Notes: generated from the letters alone by a model not told the origin. Positions 7,754-17,651 are shown, counted from the stretch's first letter. The stretch is 64,000 nucleotides of DNA from Flammeovirgaceae bacterium (GCA_027487845.1 JAIYCV010000042.1:1-64000); one strand, 5' to 3'. Made by a program: numbers and translations.

Positions 7754-8320
7754 ATGGCAGACGTGAAATTAAATGCCCTCATTGACGGGCTCAGCGGTAA
7801 AATTGGTAAAAACGTAGTCATGCGGCAACGCGAAGGCCGCACGTTTCTCACCAGCAGAGCCAAAGGTTCTGGCACGGTGTCGGAAAAGCAACGAACACAA
7901 CGCGAACGCTTTCAAAAAGCGGTAGATTTTGGAAAATCGGTTATCCAAACGCCCGCCTTAAAAGCGGAGTACGAGGCGATTGCAAAAAAGCAGTCCTTTA
8001 TATCGCCATACACGGCTGCAGTAACCGACTACCTAACGGCTCCTAAAATTGCGAAAGTAGATACCACCGATTACCAAGGGCTTGCAGGAAACAAGGTGGT
8101 AGTATTTGGCACCAGCGATTACAAGTTTATCGCGGTGAATATTGCTATCCAACTGGCAGATGGCACCATCGTAGAAAGTGGGGAAGCCACTTCAACTGGC
8201 ACTCGTTTGCAATGGACGTATGTGGCAACCCAAAATGCACCTGTGCTTGAGGGCTTAAAAGTGATAGTAACTGCTACCGATCGCCCGGGCAATAGTACGA
8301 AGAGCGAACAGCTGCTATAG
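7754..8320 (+). CDS. Hypothetical protein (188 aa)
   Basis: There is no signal peptide and no membrane segment. The basic N-terminal half (MADVKLNALIDGLSGKIGKN, then VVMRQREGRTFL, then a run of R/Q/E/K residues around EKQRTQRERFQKAVDFG) resembles a family of unknown function common in Bacteroidota. In my recollection it is similar to DUF6266-type proteins, but I cannot verify this. The C-terminal half (about 100-188) reads like a beta-sandwich (KVVVFGTSDYKFIAVNIAI, TGTRLQWTYVAT). A strong terminator follows at 8384-8410, so it is a single-gene unit. Confidence 0.75.
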   Translation: MADVKLNALIDGLSGKIGKNVVMRQREGRTFLTSRAKGSGTVSEKQRTQRERFQKAVDFGKSVIQTPALKAEYEAIAKKQSFISPYTAAVTDYLTAPKIAKVDTTDYQGLAGNKVVVFGTSDYKFIAVNIAIQLADGTIVESGEATSTGTRLQWTYVATQNAPVLEGLKVIVTATDRPGNSTKSEQLL

Positions 8321-8383
8321 TGGTATGATCAAAAAATGCGGGAGCGAGCCGTAACCGCTTTTATACATTGACTTCAAAAAAAT

Positions 8384-8410
8384 AAAGCCGCCTATTGAGG
8401 CGGCTTTTTC
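8384..8410 (+). terminator. Intrinsic terminator after the 188-aa hypothetical gene
   Basis: A perfect 9-bp stem (aaagccgcc / ggcggcttt) with a 6-base loop is followed by a T-run. It lies 64 bp after the stop codon at 8320. Confidence 0.85.
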
Positions 8411-8534
8411 CTTTTTTGGCGTAACTACAAATGCTGATGTATCAATTGCCTTGCAATAGAGATCAACTAACGTATCGAGATTTAATAGGCCGGAGTGATA
8501 CTTGACCCGTATTGCCCTTCTTGCTAAGCCTATT

Positions 8535-9107
8535 TCATTTTTCCGGCACAGCGCCCTGTGTTTTTGGAAAAAGTTTTATATATGTGAGTGTATACGTGAC
8601 CACCGAGTTGCCATTATTCTCGGTGCGGACTCCTTCCAACAAATCTTTTGACTCGTCATACGTAAAAGTATAATTCAATACTTTTTGTCTTGGTTCAAAG
8701 TGTTTATACACTAAAATATTTCCTTCACTTGCTTTGCTAAACTCACCACGTATGGAGTAAGATAACTGTCTATTGCCAGAAAGCGGAACCTCAAAATAAT
8801 CGCGTGCCGATGTTCCTTCATCACTAAAAATAACAACCGTTCCATAATTTTCCTTTCGGTTAATCACTTTTTCTCTTTCTACCGATGACAAAAAGCCTTT
8901 GCCTTTTTTTACGATAAGGTGCGAGACAGAGTAAATTCCTTCGATGCTCTTCTCGGTTGTAGTCTTCTTCATGTAAAGTTTGGCCAAATCATCAAAATCG
9001 AATTGGTCGAACTCCGCCTTCTTTTTTGATTGCGTCATCTGATAGAGTTTATCAAAAGAACACGAAGACATTATGAAACATAACACAAGCAAGCAGGCTG
9101 TTCTCAT
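8535..9107 (-). CDS. Hypothetical lipoprotein (190 aa)
   Basis: The N-terminus is a lipoprotein signal (MRTACLLVLCFIMSSC, cysteine at residue 16). The mature part has no domain I recognise. A Lys-rich segment follows the anchor, then an alternating beta-type sequence (YGTVVIFSD, LNYTFTYDESKDLL, VVTYTLTYIKLF) that suggests a small beta-structure on the periplasmic or outer-membrane face. It stands alone; the next gene on the same strand starts 147 bp upstream. Confidence 0.7.
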   Translation of the reverse strand: MRTACLLVLCFIMSSCSFDKLYQMTQSKKKAEFDQFDFDDLAKLYMKKTTTEKSIEGIYSVSHLIVKKGKGFLSSVEREKVINRKENYGTVVIFSDEGTSARDYFEVPLSGNRQLSYSIRGEFSKASEGNILVYKHFEPRQKVLNYTFTYDESKDLLEGVRTENNGNSVVTYTLTYIKLFPKTQGAVPEK

Positions 9108-9254
9108 AGTGATACCAGTAGAATAAGTTTCCTTTCGGTTAAGACGAGGTCGGTCTTATATTTAAAACGGATCTTCATATTGACCTTTTACGTATCGTCT
9201 TTATTAAATCGACAAACTTGATTAAATCTCCTATTAAAAACGGCTGGTTGTTTT

Positions 9255-10247
9255 CTATTGGGTTAACTCGGTGAGCAGTTGTTGAAGCACAGCGGTAGTT
9301 AACCTTGGTCCCCATTGTCCAACCACTTTGGAAGAAGCTAGCGAAGCTAACTTACCTGCTTCAGCAAAACTATGTCCGTGCGTTATTGCATACATAAATG
9401 CCCCGGCAAACATATCGCCTGCACCATTTGAGTCTATTGCCGTAACTTTATACGGTTCTATTTGAATAAATGTATCGCCATCAAAAACCAGCGCTCCGTT
9501 TTTCCCAAGTGTCATCACAAAACGCTTGGCCACTTGCTTTAGTTTTTCGCGCGCTTCTAAAATATCATTGGTGCCTGTAAAGATCATGGCTTCTTCTTCA
9601 TTGCAAAATAGCAAGTCAACACTGGCGCCCACAATTTCTTCCATTTGCGTGGAGAAATATTTCACCATGCTGGGGTCAGAGAAAGTTAAGGCAGTAGAAA
9701 CTTTATGATGCTCGGCCAATTTCTTCGCTGCTTTCATAGCTTCTAGGCCTTTTGGGCTAGGAACCAAGTAGCCTTCCATATATAAATACTTGGAAGCCTT
9801 CAAGGCCTCTTCGTCCAGAAATTCAGGCGAGAAAAAGGAATTCACGCCCAAAAAAGTATTCATGGTTCGTTCCGCGTCAGGGCTGGTCATCACCAAACAG
9901 CGACCGGTATGATCGAACGGAAGTTGGTCATACACCAAATTTGTTTCAACGCCATTGCTTCTCAAATCATCGATAAAAAATTTACCGAGTTCATCTTTGG
10001 CAACAGCACACGAATAAAATCCCTTACCTCCAAATTGACTGATGGCAGTAATGGTATTACCAGCAGAACCGCCACCTGTAAGCTTGCTCCTTTCCATATC
10101 AATGGCCTTCATCAACTGCTGCTGGCGCTTTTCATCTACCAACGTCATCACGCCTTTCTCTACCTCGTTCTTTTGGAAGAAATCGTATTCAACTTCAGTA
10201 ACAATATCTACAATTGCATTGCCGATGGCATAAACGTCATATTTCAT
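9255..10247 (-). CDS. PfkB-family sugar/nucleoside kinase, adenosine kinase-like
   Basis: This is a ribokinase/PfkB fold protein of typical length (330 aa). The N-terminus has GNAIVDIV and the substrate motif GGGSAGNTITAISQFGG. The C-terminus has the second PfkB signature (DSNGAGDMFAGAFMYA) with the catalytic Asp in GAGD. The overall pattern, including TGRCLVMTSPDAERTM, is that of the Bacteroidota adenosine kinase-like group, which would make AMP from adenosine with ATP. Other nucleoside or sugar substrates cannot be excluded. A TACTTTTG element lies 28 bp before the start codon. Confidence 0.88.
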   Translation of the reverse strand: MKYDVYAIGNAIVDIVTEVEYDFFQKNEVEKGVMTLVDEKRQQQLMKAIDMERSKLTGGGSAGNTITAISQFGGKGFYSCAVAKDELGKFFIDDLRSNGVETNLVYDQLPFDHTGRCLVMTSPDAERTMNTFLGVNSFFSPEFLDEEALKASKYLYMEGYLVPSPKGLEAMKAAKKLAEHHKVSTALTFSDPSMVKYFSTQMEEIVGASVDLLFCNEEEAMIFTGTNDILEAREKLKQVAKRFVMTLGKNGALVFDGDTFIQIEPYKVTAIDSNGAGDMFAGAFMYAITHGHSFAEAGKLASLASSKVVGQWGPRLTTAVLQQLLTELTQ

Positions 10248-10275
10248 AACAAATCAGGTATTTTGGTTGAAATGG

Positions 10276-10283
10276 CAAAAGTA
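10276..10283 (-). promoter_or_regulatory. Candidate -7 promoter element of the PfkB kinase gene
   Basis: TACTTTTG on the minus strand matches TAnnTTTG exactly and would give a leader of about 25 nt. No clear -33 TTTG is present. Confidence 0.4.
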
Positions 10284-10372
10284 AATAAAACAAAAGGAAA
10301 GCCGACCGTTCATCCCTAATAATTGGTTGAGGGCACTGAAAATAACTACCTAGTGTTTTAAATTCGACCGAA

Positions 10373-11650
10373 ATGAAACACTTCAGTATTGTTGTTTTAA
10401 TGTCAATAGCCACGTTTGCCGTGGCTCAACCCACTGTCTTAAAATGTGGTAATCTAATAGACGGAAAATCTGCCAATGCGCTTGGTAAAAAAGCAATTGT
10501 GATAGAAGGGAATTTGATAAAAGACATTATCGGTTGGGATAAAATTCCAGCCAACGCAACTTTGATTGATTTATCGACTAAAACGGTTTTACCAGGATTG
10601 ATTGACTGCCACACACACGTACTTTTGCAAGGCGATATTACCAGCGAAGAGTACGATGCACAATTATTAAAAGAAAGCATCCCCTACCGCGCTATACGCG
10701 CAAGCGTGGCCGCCAAGATTGCTCTAATGAGCGGGTTCACTACCATTCGCGATGTGGAAACAGAGGGCGCCATGTATGCCGATGTGGATGTCAAAAAGGC
10801 CATCAACAATGGCGTTATACCTGGCCCCCGAATGTTTGTTTCAACTCGTGCCATAAACACCACAGGGCATTACCCCACTGGCAATGGTGAGTACAGTTGG
10901 GAACTGCACATGCCGAAGGGAATACAAGAGATTACAGGAGCAGACGAAGCGAGGAAAGCGGTGCGTGAACAAATAAGCTACGGTGCTGACTGGATTAAAA
11001 TCTATGCCGACAGAGGTTACTTTCAAAAACCCGATGGCAGCTTTGGCAGCATACCCAATTTTACTAAAGAAGAAATTGAGGCTGTGGCAGATGAGACCGT
11101 TAAGTCGAAAAGAATGTTAGCCGCCCACGCCATGACACCCGATGGTATAATCTACGCTTTAAAAGCAGGTGCGCGCACCATCGAACACGGCTCGGCCTTA
11201 AATGAGGAGTGCATGGATTTGTTTATTGCAAAAAATGCTTTTTGGGTACCCACAATAACGGTAATGGATTATGTTGCCGAAGGCAGAGCGAAACTCGGTG
11301 CGGTGAGTTATCTCCAAATGTACAAAGGGGTAAAGCCTCTGTTCAAAAAAGCGCTGGAGAAGGGTGTGAAGATTGCCTTTGGCACAGATGCTGGTGGTTT
11401 TGATTGGATCAAGTTACCACAGGCACGTGAATTTAGTTTTTATGTGAATTATGGCATGACGCCCATGCAGGCCATACAAACTGCCACTACAGTAGCCGCT
11501 GATCTACTCAATAAGAAAGGGCAGTTGGGAGAAATAACGGTTGGCGCTTTCGCAGATGTGATTGCTGTTGATGACGACCCACTCCAAAAAATCGAGGCAT
11601 TAGAAAAGGTAACTTTTGTAATGAAGAACGGCAAAGTGGAAAAGCGGTAA
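10373..11650 (+). CDS. Secreted metal-dependent amidohydrolase (imidazolonepropionase-like)
   Basis: A signal peptide (residues 1-18, MKHFSIVVLMSIATFAVAQ) exports it. The amidohydrolase metal-binding motif DCHTHV lies at about residue 79. Later ligands are visible in AAHAMTPDGI, IEHGS and FGTDAGG. The segment GADWIKIYADRG may hold the carbamylated lysine typical of the subgroup that contains Xaa-Pro dipeptidase-like and imidazolonepropionase-like enzymes. At 425 residues it is of normal length. The substrate is not predictable; periplasmic peptide or amide hydrolysis is likely. It is convergent with the glycerophosphodiesterase gene, and their stop codons abut at 11650/11651. Confidence 0.88.
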   Translation: MKHFSIVVLMSIATFAVAQPTVLKCGNLIDGKSANALGKKAIVIEGNLIKDIIGWDKIPANATLIDLSTKTVLPGLIDCHTHVLLQGDITSEEYDAQLLKESIPYRAIRASVAAKIALMSGFTTIRDVETEGAMYADVDVKKAINNGVIPGPRMFVSTRAINTTGHYPTGNGEYSWELHMPKGIQEITGADEARKAVREQISYGADWIKIYADRGYFQKPDGSFGSIPNFTKEEIEAVADETVKSKRMLAAHAMTPDGIIYALKAGARTIEHGSALNEECMDLFIAKNAFWVPTITVMDYVAEGRAKLGAVSYLQMYKGVKPLFKKALEKGVKIAFGTDAGGFDWIKLPQAREFSFYVNYGMTPMQAIQTATTVAADLLNKKGQLGEITVGAFADVIAVDDDPLQKIEALEKVTFVMKNGKVEKR

Positions 11651-12568
11651 CTAGTTTTTAGCGGGTTGAATATTCAACGTCATCTTATACTCTTTGGCGC
11701 GATTAGGATAGTCTGTTATAAAACCGTCAACATTCCACGCCTTCAACTCTAGCATTTCTGTTTTATCATTTACTGTCCACGGAATGACTTTCATCCCCAA
11801 CTCGTGACAATGCTTTATCTCAGATTTTGAGAGCAATTTATAATCGGGGCTATAGATAGCTGGCACGAAGCCCAACTCTTTCAAGTTCTCGTCTATTGTT
11901 TTAAGGTTTTCTACTAAGGCTGCCAACCGCACGTGAGGATATTTTGCATGCCAGTATTTCAACACCCTGAAGTCAAAAGATTGAATGATAACTCTATCGA
12001 GTGGCAAATACTGGTCTACCAAATTGTAAACAAGGTCAGAAAAAACTTCTGGCGTGGGATGAAATTTAGTGTCGCCTTCAGGCATCGACTTAATTTCCAT
12101 ATTATAGTCGACTTCGTAGCGTGTATAGTTCTTAATATAGTTTTCTGTTGCTACCATTACATCGCTCAGCAACGGTTTGGTTACTTTCATTTTCTGTTGC
12201 TCCGGAAAACGCGCGTTCACTTTTGAACCGCAATCCCATCGCTTTACCTCATCATAATTCATTTTATAGATGTTGTACTTCATCTCCTCCTTCTCGTCAA
12301 TAACTTTTCCTGTCGGATCTGAGCAGTAGGCGGCACTCATCCACGGTTCGTGAGAAACAACTACTTTGTTGTCGCTGGTAACGGCCAAATCCATCTCTAA
12401 CGTTGTGACACCCAACTCTAGTGCGGTAATAAAAGCAGGAATTGTGTTTTCAGGTTTTAGACCGCGCGCCCCACGATGCCCTTGTACATCAAAGGAGGGA
12501 AGTTTCTGTGAATAGGCTACCTGAATTGTCACCATGCTTACCGCTAAAAGAAAAAATGCTCTTCTCAT
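11651..12568 (-). CDS. Secreted glycerophosphodiester phosphodiesterase
   Basis: It carries the GDPD catalytic pattern: GHRGARGLKPENT near the N-terminus, LEMDLAVTSD with the metal-binding Glu/Asp, SHEPWM, and a C-terminal VIPWTVND. It would split glycerophosphodiesters to glycerol-3-phosphate and an alcohol in the periplasm. I chose the ATG at 12566-12568 because it begins a normal signal peptide (MRRAFFLLAVSMVTIQVAYS). The longer frame from 12589 would overlap the end of lysS. It lies 8 bp after lysS and is probably co-transcribed with it. Confidence 0.92.
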   Translation of the reverse strand: MRRAFFLLAVSMVTIQVAYSQKLPSFDVQGHRGARGLKPENTIPAFITALELGVTTLEMDLAVTSDNKVVVSHEPWMSAAYCSDPTGKVIDEKEEMKYNIYKMNYDEVKRWDCGSKVNARFPEQQKMKVTKPLLSDVMVATENYIKNYTRYEVDYNMEIKSMPEGDTKFHPTPEVFSDLVYNLVDQYLPLDRVIIQSFDFRVLKYWHAKYPHVRLAALVENLKTIDENLKELGFVPAIYSPDYKLLSKSEIKHCHELGMKVIPWTVNDKTEMLELKAWNVDGFITDYPNRAKEYKMTLNIQPAKN

Positions 12569-12576
12569 AATCTGCT

Positions 12577-14301
12577 TTAACGCAACCACCCTTCTACTTC
12601 CGCCATGGTAGGATTCTGCACATTCTCAAGCTTCATTTTCTTGCGCATGCCACACACATCGTTAAAAAGCTTCGATGCTTTGGCTTCCTTAAGTTGCGCA
12701 AATGTACTAATGCCAATTTTTTGAAAAACTGGGATCAGGTCTTCTCGTATTCCTAAAGCAGCATAGTCTAACTCTTCAGCTATTGCAGAAGCTACCTCTG
12801 GTTTCATTTGTGGGAAGAAAATCACTTCTTGAATAGAAGGCGAATTGGTCATGATCATGGACAAGCGATCGATACCAATCCCTAGTCCGGCTGTTGGGGG
12901 CATCCCATATTCAAGCGCTCTTAAAAAATCTTCATCGAGCGTCATCGCCTCATCATCGCCACGCTTACCTAATTCCAATTGCTCTTCAAAACGCTTGCGC
13001 TGATCGATGGGGTCGTTCAATTCGGTGAACGAATTACAAATCTCCTTTCGGTTACAAATAGCTTCAAACCGTTCTACCAAACCAGGTTTGCTTCTATGTT
13101 TCTTAGCCAACGGTGACATTTCCACAGGGTAATCGGTAATAAAAGTAGGCTGGATTAAATTGAGCTCACACTTCTCCCCAAAAATCTGATCGATCAATTT
13201 GCCTTTGCCCATGGTAGCATCGGCAGGCACATCTAATTGTTTGCAGGCATCGCGCAACGCGTTTTCGTCCATGGCCGAAATATCCACGCCCGTAAAGTGT
13301 TCTATTGCCTCGCTCATAGTATAACGCTTCCAAGGCCGCTTGAAATCAATCAGGTTTTCGCCCACTTGAATTTGAGTGGTGCCGTGAAGGTTGATGGCCG
13401 CTTTCTCCAACATTTCCTCTACCAAACTCATCATCCAATTATAATCCTTATAGGCCACGTACAATTCCACCTGCGTGAACTCGGGGTTGTGAAAACGCGA
13501 CATGCCCTCGTTTCTAAAATCTTTAGAAAATTCATACACGCCATTAAACCCCCCTACAATCAAACGCTTTAAATACAGCTCATTGGCAATGCGCAAATAG
13601 AGCGTCATGTCTAGCGTATTATGATGCGTAGTAAATGGCCTAGCGGCAGCACCTCCGTAAAGCGGTTGTAGTATGGGAGTTTCTACTTCCAAATACCCTT
13701 TCTGGTTTAAATACTCGCGCATGGAGTTTACCAGCTTTGTGCGTTTTATAAAAGTCTCGCGCACGTGGGGGTTTACTACCAAATCCACATACCGTTGGCG
13801 ATATCGTTGCTCCGGGTCAGTAAACGCATCGTGCAGGGTTACATTACCTTGTTCATCGGTGGTTTCTTTCACAATTGGCAACGGCTTTAGCGACTTAGAA
13901 AGAAGCTTAAATTCGGTGGCATGAATGGACACTTCGTCCGTTTGTGTAGTAAACACAAACCCTTTTACGCCCACTATATCGCCAATGTCCAACAGTTTTT
14001 TAAAAACAGAATTGTAAAAAGTCTTGTCTTCGCCGGGGCAGAGGTCGTCTCTGCGCAAATAAATCTGAATGCGCCCCGCTTCGTCTTGCAGTTCAGCAAA
14101 CGAGGCGTTGCCCATAATTCTGCGGTTCATTAGCCGCCCAGCAATTGAAACATCTTTAAACTCCTTGGCGGGATAATTCTCCAGAATATGCTTGGTGGTA
14201 ACATTTACTTCAAATAAATCAGCGGGATAAGGGTTAATGCCGAGTTTATTCAGTTCGTCTAAACTTTTTCTGCGGAGCAGTTCTTGTTCGCTAAGCGCCA
14301 T
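12577..14301 (-). CDS. lysS: Lysyl-tRNA synthetase, class II
   Basis: It has an N-terminal OB-fold anticodon domain ([21 protein letters not shown]), class II motif 2 ([19 protein letters not shown]), and motif 3 near [18 protein letters not shown]. It charges tRNA-Lys. At 574 residues it exceeds the usual 500. After FFPQMKPE there is an extra helical tail of about 70 residues ([22 protein letters not shown]...), which I recall as common in Bacteroidota LysS. A promoter with -7 TACTTTTG lies 20 bp upstream. Confidence 0.98.
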   Translation of the reverse strand: MALSEQELLRRKSLDELNKLGINPYPADLFEVNVTTKHILENYPAKEFKDVSIAGRLMNRRIMGNASFAELQDEAGRIQIYLRRDDLCPGEDKTFYNSVFKKLLDIGDIVGVKGFVFTTQTDEVSIHATEFKLLSKSLKPLPIVKETTDEQGNVTLHDAFTDPEQRYRQRYVDLVVNPHVRETFIKRTKLVNSMREYLNQKGYLEVETPILQPLYGGAAARPFTTHHNTLDMTLYLRIANELYLKRLIVGGFNGVYEFSKDFRNEGMSRFHNPEFTQVELYVAYKDYNWMMSLVEEMLEKAAINLHGTTQIQVGENLIDFKRPWKRYTMSEAIEHFTGVDISAMDENALRDACKQLDVPADATMGKGKLIDQIFGEKCELNLIQPTFITDYPVEMSPLAKKHRSKPGLVERFEAICNRKEICNSFTELNDPIDQRKRFEEQLELGKRGDDEAMTLDEDFLRALEYGMPPTAGLGIGIDRLSMIMTNSPSIQEVIFFPQMKPEVASAIAEELDYAALGIREDLIPVFQKIGISTFAQLKEAKASKLFNDVCGMRKKMKLENVQNPTMAEVEGWLR

Positions 14302-14321
14302 GTTAATTAAAAATTGAACGG

Positions 14322-14353
14322 CAAAAGTAGGGATACGGGGGGTGAGTTACAAG
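14322..14353 (-). promoter_or_regulatory. Promoter of lysS
   Basis: On the minus strand a -7 element TACTTTTG (14322-14329) is preceded by CTTG (14350-14353) with a 20-bp spacer. This resembles the Bacteroidota TTTG/TAnnTTTG promoter. It predicts a leader of about 15-20 nt. Confidence 0.5.
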
Positions 14354-14561
14354 TTGGTTGTCACCGCCAACAAAGACGATTTATTTTTCTTTTCAAATAA
14401 TATATCAGCAATAGCAAATATCGGCACATTTTTAAATCCATAAAAGATTACGGAAAGCCCAAAACACTCAAACCTCCGAATTTATGACAGATAAGATTAT
14501 CTTTGAAAAATTGACCTAAGATATCATCGCAGACTCTAAATGCCCAACAAAAGTAAAAGCA

Positions 14562-16205
14562 ATGGAGGAGACACAACTTATTGAAAAGAAATCACTTCGA
14601 ATAATAACGGGTAACAGCCACAATTGGAAAGAACTAGCCAAGGATTGCGTATGCTTCGCCAATGCGAGGGGCGGCACCATTTTTATTGGAATCGAAAATG
14701 ATGATACCATGCCTCCAACTACACAAAAAATAGACCATGAGCTTCCTGCGGTTGTCCGCAAACGAATTTCTGAAAGTACTGTAAATGTTGCTACTCATGC
14801 AGAATTGGTAATTTCTGAAAATGGAGGCGAGTACATCCAGCTAAAAATTTTGCCTAGCGCATCTACAATTGCCAGCACTACCGATGGTCGTTATTACATT
14901 CGTATCTCAGATGAATGCAAGCCCGTATTACCAGATGAATTGAGCAGGCTTTATACTGACAAGTCGGCCTTCCAGTGGGAAACCAAAGTAGCACGAAACG
15001 TACCAAAGTCAGAAGCCGATGCAGAGAAAATAAACCAGTTCGTTTTAGATGTTCGCGTTAGCGATAGGGTATCCGACTTTGTAAAGCAAAAATCACTAGA
15101 AGAATTATTAGATCATTATTTGATGTGCGAAGGTAATTATCTTACTAACCTTGGAGTGCTTTGGATAGGAAAGCGAAGCGACAGAGCTAAGCTTCTATAC
15201 GCGCCTGTTATTCAGTTTTTAAAATTTGATGAAAGCGGATCACGTGTGAACAAAATAGTATGGGACGATTTTTCATTGAACCCGAAAGAAATGATTGAGG
15301 CCGTCTGGTCACAAATTCCTGATTGGAAGGAAGGCGTAGAAGTATCGGACGGTATATTTAGAAAGTTTATCGCCAATTACGAGCAAGAAGTTATTCGAGA
15401 GCTTGTCGCCAATTCTTTAGTGCATCGCCCCTACACCACAAGAGGCGACATCTTCATTAATTTATATGCAGATAGGTTGGAAGTTCATAATCCAGGACTT
15501 CTTCCGTTGGGTGTTACCCCTAAAAATATGCTCCATAAAACAGTACGAAGGAATGAACATCTAGCCAAAGTCTTCTATGATTTAAAATTGATGGAACGTG
15601 AGGGGTCAGGATTTGATAAAATATATGAGATCCTTCTCTCTAACGGTAAGCAGGTTCCTATACCTTCCGAAGGAGAAGATCGAGTTACTATTACCGTGCG
15701 AAAAAGGATTCTAAAAAATGAAGTTGTAAAATTGGTAAGCCGTGCCAACGAAGAATTTCAATTACGGCAGCGAGAAATTATTTGTTTAGGTCTTATTGCA
15801 CAGCATACCTCACTTTCTGCGATTGAGTTTTCCAATGTATTGAGTTTACCACAGCAAAACGCTATTCGTGATTGGCTTGGAAGATTGCTTGATCTAAAAC
15901 TTATTCAATTTAAAGGAAAGACAAAGGGTGTAGAATATTTTGTTAATCCAGAATTTTTAAATCGGATAGATTTTAGAGGAAAAACCAATCTTAAAAAAAT
16001 TGAAGAACATCGGTTAAAAGAATTAATTCACCAAGACGTACAAACATATCCAAATAGCTCGGTTGCAGACATCCATCAGCGTATCGGGCCAGAAATTGCC
16101 TTAAGAAAAGTTAAAGCAACTATTTATCAAATGGTAGATGCCAAAAAACTGGTGTTCAACGGGGAACGTAAGTGGAGGCGTTATTCTATATACAAAATGT
16201 CGTGA
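14562..16205 (+). CDS. AlbA_2 (Schlafen-type) ATP-binding protein (547 aa)
   Basis: An N-terminal AlbA_2 DNA-binding domain spans about residues 1-120 (TQLIEKKSL, CVCFANARGGTIFIGIEND). A GHKL-like ATPase region of the type found in RecG-like/transcriptional-regulator proteins lies at about 280-375 (VIRELVANSLVHRPY, DRLEVHNPGLLPLG, MEREGSGFDKI), and C-terminal winged-helix segments follow. Such proteins are thought to regulate transcription. The same frame is open upstream to an ATG at 14484, with a single TAA at 14517-14519 in between. The gene may therefore have an N-terminal nonsense mutation, or it may simply start at 14562. Three 11-bp tandem repeats follow the stop. Confidence 0.88.
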   Translation: MEETQLIEKKSLRIITGNSHNWKELAKDCVCFANARGGTIFIGIENDDTMPPTTQKIDHELPAVVRKRISESTVNVATHAELVISENGGEYIQLKILPSASTIASTTDGRYYIRISDECKPVLPDELSRLYTDKSAFQWETKVARNVPKSEADAEKINQFVLDVRVSDRVSDFVKQKSLEELLDHYLMCEGNYLTNLGVLWIGKRSDRAKLLYAPVIQFLKFDESGSRVNKIVWDDFSLNPKEMIEAVWSQIPDWKEGVEVSDGIFRKFIANYEQEVIRELVANSLVHRPYTTRGDIFINLYADRLEVHNPGLLPLGVTPKNMLHKTVRRNEHLAKVFYDLKLMEREGSGFDKIYEILLSNGKQVPIPSEGEDRVTITVRKRILKNEVVKLVSRANEEFQLRQREIICLGLIAQHTSLSAIEFSNVLSLPQQNAIRDWLGRLLDLKLIQFKGKTKGVEYFVNPEFLNRIDFRGKTNLKKIEEHRLKELIHQDVQTYPNSSVADIHQRIGPEIALRKVKATIYQMVDAKKLVFNGERKWRRYSIYKMS

Positions 16206-16212
16206 AAAAACA

Positions 16213-16245
16213 GCATAAAATGTGCATAAAATGTGCATAAAATGT
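16213..16245. repeat. Three perfect 11-bp tandem repeats (gcataaaatgt)
   Basis: The units at 16213-16223, 16224-16234 and 16235-16245 are identical. The 11-bp period is close to one helical turn, so repeated half-sites would face the same side of the DNA. They begin 8 bp after the stop codon of the AlbA_2 gene. The remaining stretch to 16443 shows no gene. Confidence 0.8.
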
Positions 16246-16443
16246 GTTTATACCATTCCAACATATTGATTTTCAGCTAATTTTAATTGAATCGAAAGCA
16301 GCTAAAAAGATATTCATCTGGAAGTCCTATCTGTATAAAATGGCTTCCAAACGACTATGAACCATGGAGGTAATCCGTCAGGCGGTCGTCCTATCTAACA
16401 TGCTTAGAACTGATAAACATCTCTGCTCAGAAATAGTATAAAG

Positions 16444-17634
16444 TCAATTAGATATTAATTTTTTCCTCCTCCCCAGTTCCTTTCTTATCAACACCAGCTC
16501 CCTGCTGCTTTGGCCGGCCACTGAAGTATTCTCTGAAGCTCTTCGTAGCAAGTAGGGCATAACAGCCTCCACCGGCCCATAAGGCACATACTTGGCCACG
16601 TTGTAGCCTTCTTTCGCGAGGTTAAAAGAAATGTTATCGCTCATGCCGAGCAACTGCGCAAACCAAATGCGGGCATCATCATGTTTAATACCTTGCTTGA
16701 CCATCAATTCGCAAAGCAATCGGTTAGAGTATTCGTTGTGCGAGCCACAAACAATGCTTATCAAATCGAGGTGATGAACACAAAAAAGTAGTGCGCTATT
16801 AAATAAATCGTCAGTTGCCTGCTTGGATACGTTAATCGGGTCGGGATAATTCATTTTCAACGCGCGCTCCCTTTCCTTTTCCATGTAAGCACCTCGCACC
16901 AACTTAAACCCAAGAAAGTAGTTTTGCTCGTTAGCTATTTCGTGCGCCTTTTTCAAATTGTCTAACATATCGGCACGGTATAACTGGAGTGTATTGAAAA
17001 CAATCGCCTTTTTACCGTTGAATTTTTGCATCATGGTGTACGCAATCTCGTCAATAACGTTTTGTATCCAGCTGTCTTCGGCATCTATCAGCACGGGCAC
17101 GTCAAAATCAAACGCCTTTTGGCAGATTTTTTCAATGCGTTCTTTTACCCGATCAAACGCCTTCACCTCTTGGTCACTTAAACTTTCCTTTGCTTGTACT
17201 TTCTCAAGCAGTGTCATTTCGGCAATGCCAGTAACTTTAAACACACAAAACGGAATAGCAGGGTTGCCCTTTGCCTTGTCAAGCGTTAACAACAATTCCC
17301 GTAAGGTGTCATCAAAACCCGCCTCGGTTTTGGCGCCCTCCACGGAGTAATCCAAAATAGCACCTACTTTATGCTTGTAAATTTTGGCAATGGTTTGCTC
17401 GCATTGGTTAATGGTTTCGCCTCCACAAAAGTGGTCGAACACCGTAGCACGTATCATTCCCTTTATGGGAAGGTGGAGCGACAAAGCTGTCTTTACTGCC
17501 GAAGTAGCGAGGCTAGAAACCAAGGGGTTATTTACCAAGGTAAAAATGAAATTGGCCTTGCGTAATTCCTTATCCGTTTTGTACGAAAAAGCATTGGCGG
17601 TATTGTCAAACGAAATGGTAGGGTCGGTTGTCAT
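16444..17634 (-). CDS. Proline dehydrogenase
   Basis: This is a monofunctional PRODH of 396 residues. It oxidises proline to pyrroline-5-carboxylate with FAD. Visible motifs include VPVLIDAEDSWIQ, NTLQLYRADM, FLGFKLVRGAYMEKER and YVPYGPVEAVMPYLLRRASE, the last being the signature with the two arginines that bind the substrate carboxylate. I chose the ATG at 17632-17634; the longer frame to 17676 adds a hydrophobic stretch that overlaps the promoter element at 17652-17659. The gene stands alone. Confidence 0.93.
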   Translation of the reverse strand: MTTDPTISFDNTANAFSYKTDKELRKANFIFTLVNNPLVSSLATSAVKTALSLHLPIKGMIRATVFDHFCGGETINQCEQTIAKIYKHKVGAILDYSVEGAKTEAGFDDTLRELLLTLDKAKGNPAIPFCVFKVTGIAEMTLLEKVQAKESLSDQEVKAFDRVKERIEKICQKAFDFDVPVLIDAEDSWIQNVIDEIAYTMMQKFNGKKAIVFNTLQLYRADMLDNLKKAHEIANEQNYFLGFKLVRGAYMEKERERALKMNYPDPINVSKQATDDLFNSALLFCVHHLDLISIVCGSHNEYSNRLLCELMVKQGIKHDDARIWFAQLLGMSDNISFNLAKEGYNVAKYVPYGPVEAVMPYLLRRASENTSVAGQSSRELVLIRKELGRRKKLISN

Positions 17635-17651
17635 GAGAAAAATTAAGCCCA

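Noticed and set aside
16213-16245. Tandem repeat as a CRISPR array
   Set aside because: Units of 11 bp abut without spacers and there are no cas genes.
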